Numbered from the stretch's first letter, positions 1 through 8,568 are shown. The stretch: DNA of 56,116 nucleotides from Candidatus Poribacteria bacterium (GCA_022827885.1 JAJEIP010000004.1:1-56116); one strand, 5' to 3'. Numbers and translations: made by a program. The notes: generated from the letters alone by a model not told the origin.

Positions 1-247
1 CGTAGTGCCAACTCCCGTTCTCATACCCACCGGTACCGACATCGACGATGTCCAAGTCGGGTTCGCCATCAATCATATCGGCTAAGTTATAGTATGCCTT
101 TACACCGAGACGTTCTGCTGCGGTGTCCGCACGCTCTTTCACAATATCACACACCGCAACGAGTTCCGCCAAGTCGTCATTCGCGTGGCAATTCGCATGG
201 TTATTACCAATCCCACTCATGCCGACAACGCCAACTTTTAATGCCAT
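1..247 (-). CDS. Gfo/Idh/MocA family oxidoreductase, N-terminal part (3' end outside window)
   Basis: The reverse strand encodes about 82 residues beginning MALKVGVVGMSGIGNNHA and reading off the left edge. The start is a beta strand followed by a glycine-rich turn (GVVGMSGIG), the dinucleotide-binding Rossmann motif of NAD(P)-dependent sugar or inositol dehydrogenases. A later segment, AELVAVCDIVKERAD, fits the second strand and helix of that fold. The ATG lies behind a GGAAGGAA-like ribosome binding site. It is divergent from the oxidoreductase at 500, with about 250 bases between them. The substrate cannot be told because the C-terminal domain is missing from the window. Confidence 0.85.
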   Translation of the reverse strand, partial: MALKVGVVGMSGIGNNHANCHANDDLAELVAVCDIVKERADTAAERLGVKAYYNLADMIDGEPDLDIVDVGTGGYENGSWHY

Positions 248-402
248 TTTTTGTTAATTCCTTCCAATGATGAAGTTTAATCTTGCGCATAGACGCGGTC
301 TTGCAGCCCAAATTTGCTTTCGCAAGCAACGTCCTGCAGCAGCCTTTGCACTTCATTATAAGACTGTTCGCGGTTTTGTCAACAAATATCTTTGAAATGC
401 AC

Positions 403-431
403 TTGACAGCAATTCCGTTACGTGCTATCTT
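403..431 (+). promoter_or_regulatory. sigma70-like promoter for the oxidoreductase at 500
   Basis: TTGACA at 403-408 and TATCTT at 426-431 are separated by 17 bases. This predicts a transcript starting near 438 and a leader of about 60 bases before the ATG at 500. Seen in sequence; activity is inferred. Confidence 0.6.
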
Positions 432-499
432 CTCATAAGAGAATCAACGCACCTCAATCTCCGTAGGAACACGCTATCGCTCGAAGGAGGAAACGACAG

Positions 500-1594
500 A
501 TGAGTATCAGTGTTGGGATGGTAGGCTTAGGGATGTTCGGACCCGCGTTTATCCAATCGTATCAGTCGCATCCAGATGTACACCGTCTCGCGCTCTGCGA
601 TTTACGCGAAGACCGGTTGACGAAGTATGCAAAGCAGTTTGGAATTTCTGAAACCTACGCAAGCCTTGACGACATCTGCAAATCGGATTTAGATGCCCTT
701 GTGATTATCACACAGCACTGGATGCACGCACCGCAGGCGATTCAAGCGATGGAATCAGGAAAGCACGTCTATACAGCTGTCCCCGCCGCTGCATCGTTAG
801 ATGAATGCGAGGCACTTGTCAGAACCGTTGCGCGAACCGGAATGATATACATGAACGGGGAGACGAGTTATTTCCGTCCAGAAACCGCCTTCTGTCGTCA
901 GAAAGCAGCGGAAGGTGCGTTCGGGGAGTTCGTTCATTGCCGTGCCGAGTATTTCCATGACATGGACCACGGACTCTACGATGTAGCGAAAAATCGGTGG
1001 GGGGCGCAGTGGGGACGCGATAAGATGGGCGGTATCCCGATGTATTATCCAACCCACTCAACCTGTTTTCCGATCTCCGTAATGAAGGCGCACGCAACAT
1101 CGGTTTCCGCGCAGGGATATATCTATCCAAACGACGATTGGTTTCGAACCGACACCATTCACAAAAATCCCTACTCCAACGAAGTCGGACTTTTCACGAT
1201 GAGCAACGGAGCAACGATGCAAATCTGTGAGTTCCGACGCGTTGGGCACCCCGGATCTGAACGCGTCAGTGGTATTTATGGGACAGAGGGCAGTTACGAA
1301 CAAAGTCTCGCAGGATGCGTTTGGGCAGACAAACACGGGAGAGAAATCGTCGAGCCTTCAAGATCGCACGAGGAGCTTCCAGATGCACTTGCCGCGGATC
1401 TCGGCGGACATGGGGGTTCACACGCCTATATCGTACACGAATTCGTGGATTCCGTCAATCGTCAACGATTGCCACGCGTCAACGTTTGGGAGGCGGTTCG
1501 GTATTGTGCACCCGGGTTCGTCGCACATGAATCTGCTTTGCGAGACGGAGAATTACTCCCAATTCCGGATTGGGGAGACGCACCAGAAACTTAG
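500..1594 (+). CDS. Gfo/Idh/MocA family oxidoreductase with altered EKP motif
   Basis: This 364-residue protein starts with a Rossmann motif (VGMVGLGMFG) followed by the C-terminal alpha/beta domain usual for NAD(P)-dependent Gfo/Idh/MocA dehydrogenases acting on sugars, inositols or their derivatives. The ATG follows a strong GGAGGA site at 486-491. In the family the strand after the Rossmann core normally ends in EKP, whose lysine is catalytic. Here the matching stretch is GKHVYTAVPAA, so the Glu-Lys pair is absent. A later segment, GGIPMYYPTHSTC, sits where the family has its GGG...D..H substrate motif. It may be an atypical dehydrogenase or a non-catalytic homologue. It is transcribed alone from the promoter just upstream and is divergent from the oxidoreductase at the left edge. 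Confidence 0.88.
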   Translation: MSISVGMVGLGMFGPAFIQSYQSHPDVHRLALCDLREDRLTKYAKQFGISETYASLDDICKSDLDALVIITQHWMHAPQAIQAMESGKHVYTAVPAAASLDECEALVRTVARTGMIYMNGETSYFRPETAFCRQKAAEGAFGEFVHCRAEYFHDMDHGLYDVAKNRWGAQWGRDKMGGIPMYYPTHSTCFPISVMKAHATSVSAQGYIYPNDDWFRTDTIHKNPYSNEVGLFTMSNGATMQICEFRRVGHPGSERVSGIYGTEGSYEQSLAGCVWADKHGREIVEPSRSHEELPDALAADLGGHGGSHAYIVHEFVDSVNRQRLPRVNVWEAVRYCAPGFVAHESALRDGELLPIPDWGDAPET

Positions 1595-1609
1595 AACAGA
1601 AGATTATCC

Positions 1610-1638
1610 TTGATTTTTATTGCATTTTACGGTATACT
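1610..1638 (+). promoter_or_regulatory. sigma70-like promoter for the siroheme reductase gene
   Basis: TTGATT at 1610-1615 and TATACT at 1633-1638 are 17 bases apart. They lie about 125 bases before the ATG at 1765, leaving a leader of roughly 120 bases that contains an AAGGAG site at 1753. Confidence 0.55.
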
Positions 1639-1764
1639 ATACTCTTTAAAGGATTTCTAATGGCTGGATACCATGCAAATCGGCGCGTAACCTTCGGCTA
1701 AATAGAAAGCAATCGGACATTAATCAACGCACATTAAGAATCTGAGGTCAATAAGGAGTTTAGA

Positions 1765-4209
1765 ATGGCTACTGAATACGCGGGAGCCTATGATACGTCG
1801 GCAATCCCGTCTGATGTTGCCCGCGAAATTGAAATTTATGAAATTCAGCTCGGTCGGGTTCAAGCCGGCCAAGTCGAAGAGACGCTCTTTACCGAATTTA
1901 GACTTCGGCATGGAGTTTACGGGCAACGCGATGATAGATCGCAGATGATCCGTGTTAAAATTCCGTTCGGGGGACTCACGGCAGTACAACTTGAAATGTT
2001 AGCAGATGTAGCCGAAGAATTCTCGGACAACATCATTCACATTACGACACGTCAAGATGTTCAATACCACTATGTAGACATCAACAACACCCCCGAGTTG
2101 ATGCGCCGCCTCGCGAGCGTAGACATCACAACAAAGGAGGCGTGTGGAAATGTTGTGCGAAACGTTACAGCATGCCCCCTCAGCGGAGTCTGCCAAGATG
2201 AGACGTTTGACGTAACACCTTATTCTAAGGCGTTGTCTGCATTCCTTCTGGGACACCCGGATGCCCAAGATTTTGGTCGTAAGTTCAAAATCGCGTTTTC
2301 TGGATGTGAAGAACACGCCTGTGGTTTGGCAAACATGCACGACATCGGTGCAGTTGCCGCCGTTAAAGAGATAGATGGTGAGGTCAAACGCGGCTTTAAA
2401 CTTTATGTTGGCGGTGGACTCGGTGCAGTACCGCATCAAGCGAAAGTGTTTGATGATTTCGTCTCCGCAGAAGAACTGCTCCCGATTTCACAATCGATTT
2501 GCAGAGTCTTCACCCGTTTAGGGGAACGCCGGAATCGGAATAAGGCGCGCTTAAAGTTTGTGATCGCCAAGTACGGCATTGAGGAATTCCGTAGACAGGT
2601 ACTTGAAGATCGGGCTACACTACGCCACGATCCGGAATGGACAGCGTATCTGGACGATCTCGACGCTTACAACGAAAGTCCTCTCAAGGCACCGACGCAG
2701 CTCAATGGTGCTTCAAGGCCTGAAGGGTTTGAACAGTGGTATCAATCCAACGTGCGGTTACAGAGTCAACCCGGCTATGCTTTTGTGACGATTACGTTGC
2801 CGCTTGGCGATATTACTGCAGATCAGACGCGTGCTTTGGCAGATATTTCTCGGAAATATGTGAAAGACACCATCCGCGCTACAGTCGAACAGAACATCGT
2901 TCTCCGATGGGTGACAATGACGGATCTCCCGGCGCTCTATCGCGAACTGACAGCGATCGGTCTCGGTGACCCAGGTGCAGAATCCATGGTTGATATTACC
3001 GCGTGCCCGGGTACTGACTCCTGTAAACTCGGTGTTTCTTCTTCACGGGGTCTGGCAGCGCACCTGCGAAATTATTTCATTGAAGCCGGTGTTCAGAATG
3101 AAATCAAAGACTTTCGGATTAAGATTAGCGGATGCCCCAACTCCTGTGGACAGCATCATATCGCGAATATTGGTTTCTTCGGTTCCTCGCGCCGGATGGG
3201 CGCGCATATTGCGCCTTACTATCAGGTGCTCCTCGGTGGACACATGGTGGAAAATGCCAGTTCTTATGGACTTGCCACTGGAAAAATCCACGGCAAATAT
3301 ATTCCGACGTTCATTGAGGAGTTGACCGGTAAGTATACGGCGGAACGGAATGAGGAAGAATCCTTTACCGATTACGTCGCACGACTCGGTAAGGCGGAGA
3401 TCAAGCAAATCTTATCCAAGTACGATAAGATCCCGTCTTATGAGGAAGCGCCAGAGTTCTATGTAGACACCGGCGACACGAAAGATTACCAACTCAAAAC
3501 AGGGGTTGGTGAATGTGCAGGAGAGGTCGTCGCACTCGTCTCCATGAAGTTGGAAGAGGCAGATCGGCTTATCTATGAATCCGGTTTGGACTTGGAAAAG
3601 GGTGTATATCAAGATTCCGCAGAATTGGCTTTTAACGCGATGATCAGAGCCGCAGACGGACTCTTGACGACGGTAGGCTTGCAATATATTGATGACGCGA
3701 CCACCGTCAACGAATTCCGCACCCACTTCTTTGAATCCGGTAACTTCTTCCCCGGTTACGGCGCGCATATCTTCAAAGCGACAGAGGAAGATGCGTCTAC
3801 GTTTGACCACGAATTGTCACACCGCCGCGTTGAAGAAGCGACACTCTTCGTTGAAGAATCGCATAACGTCTATAATCGTATGCGCATCAAGCAGGAAGAA
3901 GAGGAAGAGAGCCGTCGTAAACGCCGTCGTAAACGACCTGCGCGGAAACCGCGGGTTGTCAAGGAAACGAAGCCGGTTGAGGAAATCGTGGATAGCCTCG
4001 ATCTTAAAGGTGTTGCCTGCCCGTTCAACTACGTCCAAGCGAAGATTCGGTTGGAAACGATGGACCTCGGTCAGCTTCTCGAAGTCACCATCGACGATGG
4101 CGAACCGATTGAGAACGTCCCGAAGAGCCTCACCAACGATGGGCATGAGATTGTTGACACCAAGAAGGTCGGACAGCACTACCGCCTTACCGTTCGGAAA
4201 GGTGAGTAG
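1765..4209 (+). CDS. nitrite/sulfite reductase (siroheme, 4Fe-4S) fused to a C-terminal TusA-like domain
   Basis: The 814-residue protein has the double nitrite/sulfite-reductase layout: two ferredoxin-like half domains, each followed by a metal-binding half. The second half has the classic siroheme/4Fe-4S cysteines, Cys414 and Cys420 (CX5C) and Cys457 and Cys461 (CX3C). The first half also has pairs, Cys137/Cys143 (CX5C) and Cys181/Cys186 (CX4C), where ferredoxin-type enzymes usually have none. From about 570 a helical region follows, then a very charged Glu/Arg/Lys linker near 708-735. The last 75 residues look like TusA/SirA, with the sulfur-carrier cysteine at Cys752 (GVACPFN; the family usually has CPxP). 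The likely job is six-electron reduction of sulfite or nitrite in the cytoplasm, possibly with sulfur handed to the TusA domain. A MoeB/ThiF-type enzyme downstream supports a sulfur-transfer setting. The choice between sulfite and nitrite cannot be settled from sequence. Confidence 0.9.
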   Translation: MATEYAGAYDTSAIPSDVAREIEIYEIQLGRVQAGQVEETLFTEFRLRHGVYGQRDDRSQMIRVKIPFGGLTAVQLEMLADVAEEFSDNIIHITTRQDVQYHYVDINNTPELMRRLASVDITTKEACGNVVRNVTACPLSGVCQDETFDVTPYSKALSAFLLGHPDAQDFGRKFKIAFSGCEEHACGLANMHDIGAVAAVKEIDGEVKRGFKLYVGGGLGAVPHQAKVFDDFVSAEELLPISQSICRVFTRLGERRNRNKARLKFVIAKYGIEEFRRQVLEDRATLRHDPEWTAYLDDLDAYNESPLKAPTQLNGASRPEGFEQWYQSNVRLQSQPGYAFVTITLPLGDITADQTRALADISRKYVKDTIRATVEQNIVLRWVTMTDLPALYRELTAIGLGDPGAESMVDITACPGTDSCKLGVSSSRGLAAHLRNYFIEAGVQNEIKDFRIKISGCPNSCGQHHIANIGFFGSSRRMGAHIAPYYQVLLGGHMVENASSYGLATGKIHGKYIPTFIEELTGKYTAERNEEESFTDYVARLGKAEIKQILSKYDKIPSYEEAPEFYVDTGDTKDYQLKTGVGECAGEVVALVSMKLEEADRLIYESGLDLEKGVYQDSAELAFNAMIRAADGLLTTVGLQYIDDATTVNEFRTHFFESGNFFPGYGAHIFKATEEDASTFDHELSHRRVEEATLFVEESHNVYNRMRIKQEEEEESRRKRRRKRPARKPRVVKETKPVEEIVDSLDLKGVACPFNYVQAKIRLETMDLGQLLEVTIDDGEPIENVPKSLTNDGHEIVDTKKVGQHYRLTVRKGE

Positions 4210-4346
4210 ATTTTAAGATCGCTGTTTATCGTAGGACGAATCTTGTGGATGTCTGTTATTGAACTTTACAGCACTGGCGATTGTCGTTTGTACCCAAAAT
4301 AGGTATAGGCGACCAATCGCCTTTTTACAATGAGGGGTTCTACATC

Positions 4347-4583
4347 ATGGATGCCGAACAGATTTATGAAATTCTGAAACGCGTACGAACCTGGGATGCC
4401 AAGATGCGGATAGATCTCGCTCGTCAGATTTTGGAAACTGTTGTACCGCCACAACCTCCTTTTCCTGCTCAGACCATGACGTTGGAAGAAGTCCAGGCGA
4501 TTATGAAAACAGATAAGCGTCCCCCTACTGACGAGGAATGCGAAGAAATCCTTGAAGAGGAACGCCTGAAAAAATACGGATGA
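4347..4583 (+). CDS. small acidic protein, probable VapB-type antitoxin remnant
   Basis: This 78-residue protein begins MDAEQIYEILKRVRTWD and ends PPTDEECEEILEEERLKKYG. The start at 4347 is preferred over an upstream ATG at 4281 because a GAGGGG site precedes it. A helical N-terminus with an acidic Glu-rich tail is common in small antitoxins, but no DNA-binding fold is certain. Directly after its stop lies a PIN-domain-like fragment in another frame, the usual position of a VapC toxin. I infer that it is the antitoxin left over from a broken VapBC pair; it could instead be an unrelated small protein. Confidence 0.6.
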   Translation: MDAEQIYEILKRVRTWDAKMRIDLARQILETVVPPQPPFPAQTMTLEEVQAIMKTDKRPPTDEECEEILEEERLKKYG

Positions 4584-4716
4584 TTCACGCTTCGCCTCTG
4601 CAATGCTCATGCAACTTGATGTAATAGTTACCCGAAATCTTTCAGGGTTTTCGGTTGATGATGTCCAAATTCTTACACCACAACAGATGTTGTTGAGATT
4701 GTCCGAGGACAATTAA
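4579..4716 (+). pseudogene. PIN-domain (VapC-like) toxin, C-terminal fragment only
   Basis: In the frame starting at 4579 there are 45 codons ending in TAA. The translation begins DDSRFASAMLMQLDVIVTRN and ends in TPQQMLLRLSEDN. This matches the end of a PIN-domain ribonuclease: an acidic residue, a helix, D-x-I-V-T-R-N, then a terminal TP..ML..L helix. The N-terminal ~90 residues with the first catalytic aspartates are missing. An ATG at 4580 overlaps the antitoxin stop as in intact VapBC operons but is out of frame with the fragment. The toxin has therefore been removed by deletion and should be inactive. Confidence 0.6.
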
Positions 4717-4808
4717 GCAAATATAGATGAGTAGTAATGCTTACCTTGTATTTCCTAACGAATGTAATACTTGTATATCGGTACACTGGATTGAATAAAA
4801 ATTAAGAA

Positions 4809-4838
4809 TTGACTTTCCTACCGACTTAACAGTATAAT
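4809..4838 (+). promoter_or_regulatory. sigma70-like promoter for the unknown protein and MoeB/ThiF operon
   Basis: TTGACT at 4809-4814 and TATAAT at 4833-4838 are separated by 18 bases. They lie about 55 bases before the ATG at 4893, so this two-gene unit has its own promoter independent of the siroheme reductase. Confidence 0.65.
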
Positions 4839-4892
4839 AAAAAGCAGATTGTGGTGAATTCAGTTTACCCACGAAAGGAAATTTTTACCAGA

Positions 4893-5471
4893 ATGGATCT
4901 ACAACAGATTAACATTAAGGTTTTTACAACCGAAGATAGCAAAGTCAACTATACCAACTTCATCAAGGTCTTCAACCGTTGGATGGAGGAGGCGGATTCG
5001 GAAGATTATTTGAACTACGCCGATTATTCGCACGTTGATGCAGGACCGGGTGTACTGTTGATTTTGAAGCAAGCCAACTATAGCATTGACAATGCTTACC
5101 ATGAGGACGGGTTCCTCTATAACCGGAAACATGCAGTCGAAGGCGACAATGCTGACAAGATTCGCCAAGCACTCGCAGAAGTGCTCTCCAAATGTGAACA
5201 ACTTGAAGCAGCGGCGGAGTTAGAAGACGCAGTGCATTTCAACGGCGCAAATCTCCTGTTCATGATAAACAATCGGCATATCGCACCGAATACATCGGAA
5301 ACAGCAGCGTCCGTTGAGGCAGACCTAACACCTGTCCTACAGCAGATGTACGGCGGTGACGATTTCACGATGGAACGTACCTCCGAAGACGCACGCGAAC
5401 GGTTCGCTTTGCGAGTCTCAGCGAATTCGGATAAGCCGATTTCAGAACTCCTCTCTAATCTGGGAGCCTAA
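4893..5471 (+). CDS. conserved-looking protein of unknown function next to MoeB/ThiF
   Basis: A 192-residue soluble protein starting MDLQQINIKVFTTEDSKV. The ATG at 4893 is chosen over a GTG at 4851 because an AAAGGA stretch precedes it. There is no signal peptide or membrane segment. Readable features include a compact N-terminal alpha/beta segment, the phrase DAGPGVLLILKQANYSIDNA, and LYNRKHAVEGDNADKIRQAL, a likely helix with a basic patch. I do not recognise the family. Its stop is one base before the ATG of the MoeB/ThiF-type gene, so the two are very likely cotranslated. Together with the siroheme reductase upstream this suggests a role in sulfur or nitrogen assimilation or cofactor sulfuration, which is inference from position only. 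Confidence 0.75.
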   Translation: MDLQQINIKVFTTEDSKVNYTNFIKVFNRWMEEADSEDYLNYADYSHVDAGPGVLLILKQANYSIDNAYHEDGFLYNRKHAVEGDNADKIRQALAEVLSKCEQLEAAAELEDAVHFNGANLLFMINNRHIAPNTSETAASVEADLTPVLQQMYGGDDFTMERTSEDARERFALRVSANSDKPISELLSNLGA

Positions 5472-5472
5472 G

Positions 5473-6279
5473 ATGTTTAACTTCAGCAACGAACAGATTG
5501 AACGCTACAGCCGACATATTATTCTCAAAGAGGTCGGTGGGATGGGGCAGACGCGGTTGCTTGAATCGAAAGTGCTACTCATCGGGGCAGGCGGACTCGG
5601 TTCCCCTATTGGAATGTACCTTGCAGCGGCAGGGGTCGGCACGCTCGGTATCGTTGACGACGATGCCGTCGATCTCAGTAATTTACAACGTCAAATATTG
5701 CACGGCGTCAACGACATCGGCGTTCTGAAGACAAAGTCCGCAGAGGCCACTATTGCAGAGATGAACCCAGATGTCAAGGTGGTCCCCTACAACGAGCGTA
5801 TCACTTCGGAAAACGCTTTTGAGATATTAGAGCAGTATGACCTCATTGTTGATGGGTGCGACAACTTTCCGACGCGTTATCTTCTCAACGACGCATCTGT
5901 TATGCTTGGCAAGCCGATTGTGCACGGCAGCATTTCCCAGTTTGAAGGACAGGTCACCGTCCTTTACCCGGGCAAAGGACCGTGTTATCGGTGTATCTTT
6001 TCCGAACCGCCACCCCCAGGGATGGCACCGAGTTGCCAAGAAGCCGGGGTCTTTGGTGTGTTACCCGGCATTATCGGCACAATCCAAGCCGTTGAAGCCC
6101 TTAAAGTCCTGCTGGACATCGGTGAATCCCTCATCGGGAGCCTTCTGCTTTTCGACGCGTTATCCATGGACTTCAACAAACTAAAACTCCGCCAAAATAG
6201 CGATTGCCCGATGTGTGGTGAAAATCCCACCATCCATGAATTGATTGATTACGAGGAATTCTGTGAGGTGCGTTGGTAG
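5473..6279 (+). CDS. MoeB/ThiF family sulfur-carrier adenylyltransferase
   Basis: The 268-residue protein starts MFNFSNEQIERYSRHIILKE, the family opening. It has the ATP-binding loop GAGGLGSP, the adenylate-forming D-L-S-N-L-Q-R-Q region, and DGCDNFPTRYL. The four zinc-ligand cysteines are visible as CYRC and CPMC. The SCQEAGVFGVLPG segment matches the region of the family's conserved cysteine. Such enzymes activate the C-terminal glycine of a ubiquitin-like sulfur carrier (MoaD, ThiS) as an acyl-adenylate. No rhodanese domain follows, so this is the short MoeB/ThiF form; MoeB and ThiF cannot be separated by sequence alone. Longer upstream reading frames exist, but the 5473 start follows the previous stop by one base. 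Its 3' end overlaps the convergent aminotransferase by 31 bases. Confidence 0.9.
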   Translation: MFNFSNEQIERYSRHIILKEVGGMGQTRLLESKVLLIGAGGLGSPIGMYLAAAGVGTLGIVDDDAVDLSNLQRQILHGVNDIGVLKTKSAEATIAEMNPDVKVVPYNERITSENAFEILEQYDLIVDGCDNFPTRYLLNDASVMLGKPIVHGSISQFEGQVTVLYPGKGPCYRCIFSEPPPPGMAPSCQEAGVFGVLPGIIGTIQAVEALKVLLDIGESLIGSLLLFDALSMDFNKLKLRQNSDCPMCGENPTIHELIDYEEFCEVRW

Positions 6280-7619
6280 TCCAACGAATTTTCATGGCTA
6301 TAGGCTATCGCGGATTTCATGTGTTTCAACGCCGCGTGAATCTGCGGGAGTTCCTCAAATCCATAGGATATACGGAACTGTCGCTTCCCAACCTCGACCA
6401 TGTCGCCATCTGGATGGACGCAATGTTCACCCGGAATATAGATCACCTTCGGATGCTGAGAACCCGGCGGTCCATCGACCTCTTTCCGTCCAGTTGTTCG
6501 CGTCAAAAACTTGAAAAAATCAGAGGTCATATCTGTTGTGACACTCGACAGCGTCAAGTAGTAGTAGAAGCCAGCACTCCCACCCCGGCACTCCTGAACG
6601 TTATCACCCAGTAATTCTGCTATCCACGCTTTGACCTGTTTTGCCTTCTGGTGATACCCGTTATTAACTTTTTGGATCTGTGCTTCAATACCGTGGTCGA
6701 GCAGGTAGCTGGCGATTTCTTGATTGATGAGCGGAGCACTGAACCCAATGTCACTCGTGCGTTGGATAACACTGTCGAGCAACAGACCTTTCGGACCGAT
6801 GAGGTAACCGATACGTAACCCAGGCGCAAGGATTTTTGAAAGCGTGCCAATTTCATAGACAATGCCGAGTGTATCGTAGCAGAGCGCAGACACCAAAGGT
6901 TCGACGGTCCTGTCATGCGCGAGGTCGCTATAGGCGTTGTCAAAAAAAATAGGGATTTTTCGTCCGACTTCGTATGAAAGTCGAGTAACAATATCAACGA
7001 GTTCTCGTTTACGGTTGTTGGATAGAATTGTGCAGGTCGGATTGTTAACCGTTACAACATAGAAAAATCGGATAGCCTCTTTTTCATCGCCGAGCCCAGT
7101 GAGTTTGGTCCGCAAACGTTCAGCATCAAGTCCTTCGTCATCTTCAGGTATCGGGAGAACGCGAAAACCCTTCCTCCCCAAATCGTTGCAGTAGATATAA
7201 TACATCGGGTCCGCGGTCAGCACAATACCGGCAGGAAGTAGGTGGGTGATGCTCTCTAACAAACTCGTCGCCCCGTTCGCACCGATAACAATGTCCCGGC
7301 TGTTTAAGGTCTGTTCAGTGATGCCACCGATCCGATTCTCGATGTGAAACCTCCTAAGTGACGCAATCAGGTTCGGCGAACCTTGTGCCCCGCCGTAATT
7401 GAGGGAGGCGCGGTATTTTTTAGGGTGCGCGAGAACTGCTTCGCAGGCGTGTTGAATCTGCTGATGCGGAATCGTCCGTTCATTGACGTATCCGACACCG
7501 AGATTGATGTCGCGTCCGTCTCGAAAACCGACAGCAAAATCGGTCATCAGTTGATTAACGGGAGAGGGTATACTTGAGGCTTTTCCGTAATCAGAAAGTA
7601 GAACGTCTTGGATCTTCAT
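6249..7619 (-). CDS. PLP-dependent aminotransferase, class I/II
   Basis: A 456-residue fold-type I aminotransferase. Family features are INLGVGYVNE near the N-terminus, the cofactor-stacking segment GANGATSLLESIT, the Asn of NNPTCTILS, the aspartate and tyrosine of FDNAYSDLA, and the Schiff-base lysine in GTLSKILAPGLRIGY. The arginine of QFRISYGFEE near the end should bind the substrate carboxylate. It resembles the 2-aminoadipate or aromatic aminotransferase-like group, but the amino donor is unknown. A tail of about 20 polar residues after the last helix overlaps the end of the MoeB/ThiF gene on the other strand. It is followed on the same strand by nothing and preceded by the epimerase gene 22 bases upstream, so it is probably the last gene of a three-gene unit. 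Confidence 0.9.
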   Translation of the reverse strand: MKIQDVLLSDYGKASSIPSPVNQLMTDFAVGFRDGRDINLGVGYVNERTIPHQQIQHACEAVLAHPKKYRASLNYGGAQGSPNLIASLRRFHIENRIGGITEQTLNSRDIVIGANGATSLLESITHLLPAGIVLTADPMYYIYCNDLGRKGFRVLPIPEDDEGLDAERLRTKLTGLGDEKEAIRFFYVVTVNNPTCTILSNNRKRELVDIVTRLSYEVGRKIPIFFDNAYSDLAHDRTVEPLVSALCYDTLGIVYEIGTLSKILAPGLRIGYLIGPKGLLLDSVIQRTSDIGFSAPLINQEIASYLLDHGIEAQIQKVNNGYHQKAKQVKAWIAELLGDNVQECRGGSAGFYYYLTLSSVTTDMTSDFFKFLTRTTGRKEVDGPPGSQHPKVIYIPGEHCVHPDGDMVEVGKRQFRISYGFEELPQIHAALKHMKSAIAYSHENSLDYQRTSQNSS

Positions 7620-7641
7620 ATTTCGTTGGAATTCTACGCGT

Positions 7642-8550
7642 TTATAGCAAATCTCTCAATGCGGATTCAAGCGTTCGGTGGTGAAATTCGTAGCCGCTGA
7701 CTTCCGTTTTCTCTGGAAGGACATTCTGGCTCAATACAACGAAATCCGCAAATTCTCCCATCAGGAACCGCAAGCCGAACGTCGGGACAGGAAACAGGGT
7801 GGGTCGCCGTAGCACACTACCGAGCGTCTTCGTGAATTCCACATTTCTGACAGGGAAAGGTGCCGTCGCGTTCAGAGGCCCACGAATCTCTTCATTCTCT
7901 AAAGCGTGTATCACAATACCAACCACATCGTCGACATGAATCCAAGACATCCATTGCCGACCGCTGCCAAGTATGCCACCGATGCCCATTTTAAAAGGTG
8001 GGAGAACCTGTGTTAACAACCCACCGCCTAATCCAAGCACAAGCCCAATCCGGACCATGACCACCCGAATCCCAAACGCATCCGCTTTCTGTGCCTCTGT
8101 TTCCCATTCTTGACAGACTTTGGCGAGAAAGTCTGTCCCCGGGGGCGACCCCTCCGTAAAATGCTCATCGCCACTATCACCATAGTACCCGATTGCGGAG
8201 GCACAGACAAGCACATCGGGTTTTGTGGGCAACTCGGCAAACGACGCAACGAGGTTTCGTGTCGAGTGAATTCGGCTCTCCCGGATCCGCCGTTTTTTTT
8301 CGGCGTTCCATCTACCAGCGATGGTTTCACCAGCCAGATGAACAACCGCTTTCACATCTGATGTGGCTTCTGAAGGGAGTTTTTCGGTTTCAGGATTCCA
8401 ACTGTAAACCGCTCTTGCGGACTTCAATTTCGTTTCTGCGCGTGTCGGATTCCGAGATAATACATGCACGGTATCCCCGCGTTCGTGGAGCGTAGTGCAG
8501 ACTCGACTTCCAATGAATCCGGTACCACCGGAGACCAATACATTTGCCAT
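7642..8550 (-). CDS. TIGR01777 family epimerase/oxidoreductase (SDR fold)
   Basis: The 302-residue protein starts MANVLVSGGTGFIGSRV, with the NAD(P)-binding GxxGxxG loop of atypical short-chain dehydrogenases. The following segments VVHLAGETIAGRWN and SAIGYYGDSGDE match the YfcH/TIGR01777 group, including the Tyr of the active site. WMSWIHVDDVVG is also typical. The C-terminal part (ALRDLL) is a short domain seen in the group. The ATG follows a good AAGGAG site. The biochemical role of this family is poorly defined; an NAD(P)-dependent epimerase or reductase activity is assumed from the fold. It lies between the HAD hydrolase and the aminotransferase on the same strand with short gaps (18 and 22 bases). 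Confidence 0.92.
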   Translation of the reverse strand: MANVLVSGGTGFIGSRVCTTLHERGDTVHVLSRNPTRAETKLKSARAVYSWNPETEKLPSEATSDVKAVVHLAGETIAGRWNAEKKRRIRESRIHSTRNLVASFAELPTKPDVLVCASAIGYYGDSGDEHFTEGSPPGTDFLAKVCQEWETEAQKADAFGIRVVMVRIGLVLGLGGGLLTQVLPPFKMGIGGILGSGRQWMSWIHVDDVVGIVIHALENEEIRGPLNATAPFPVRNVEFTKTLGSVLRRPTLFPVPTFGLRFLMGEFADFVVLSQNVLPEKTEVSGYEFHHRTLESALRDLL

Positions 8551-8568
8551 TTTTTCTCCTTGGGTTCC

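Noticed and set aside
4851-4892. GTG at 4851 as the start of the unknown protein
   Set aside because: It would leave almost no leader after the promoter at 4809-4838, and a better-placed site precedes the ATG at 4893.
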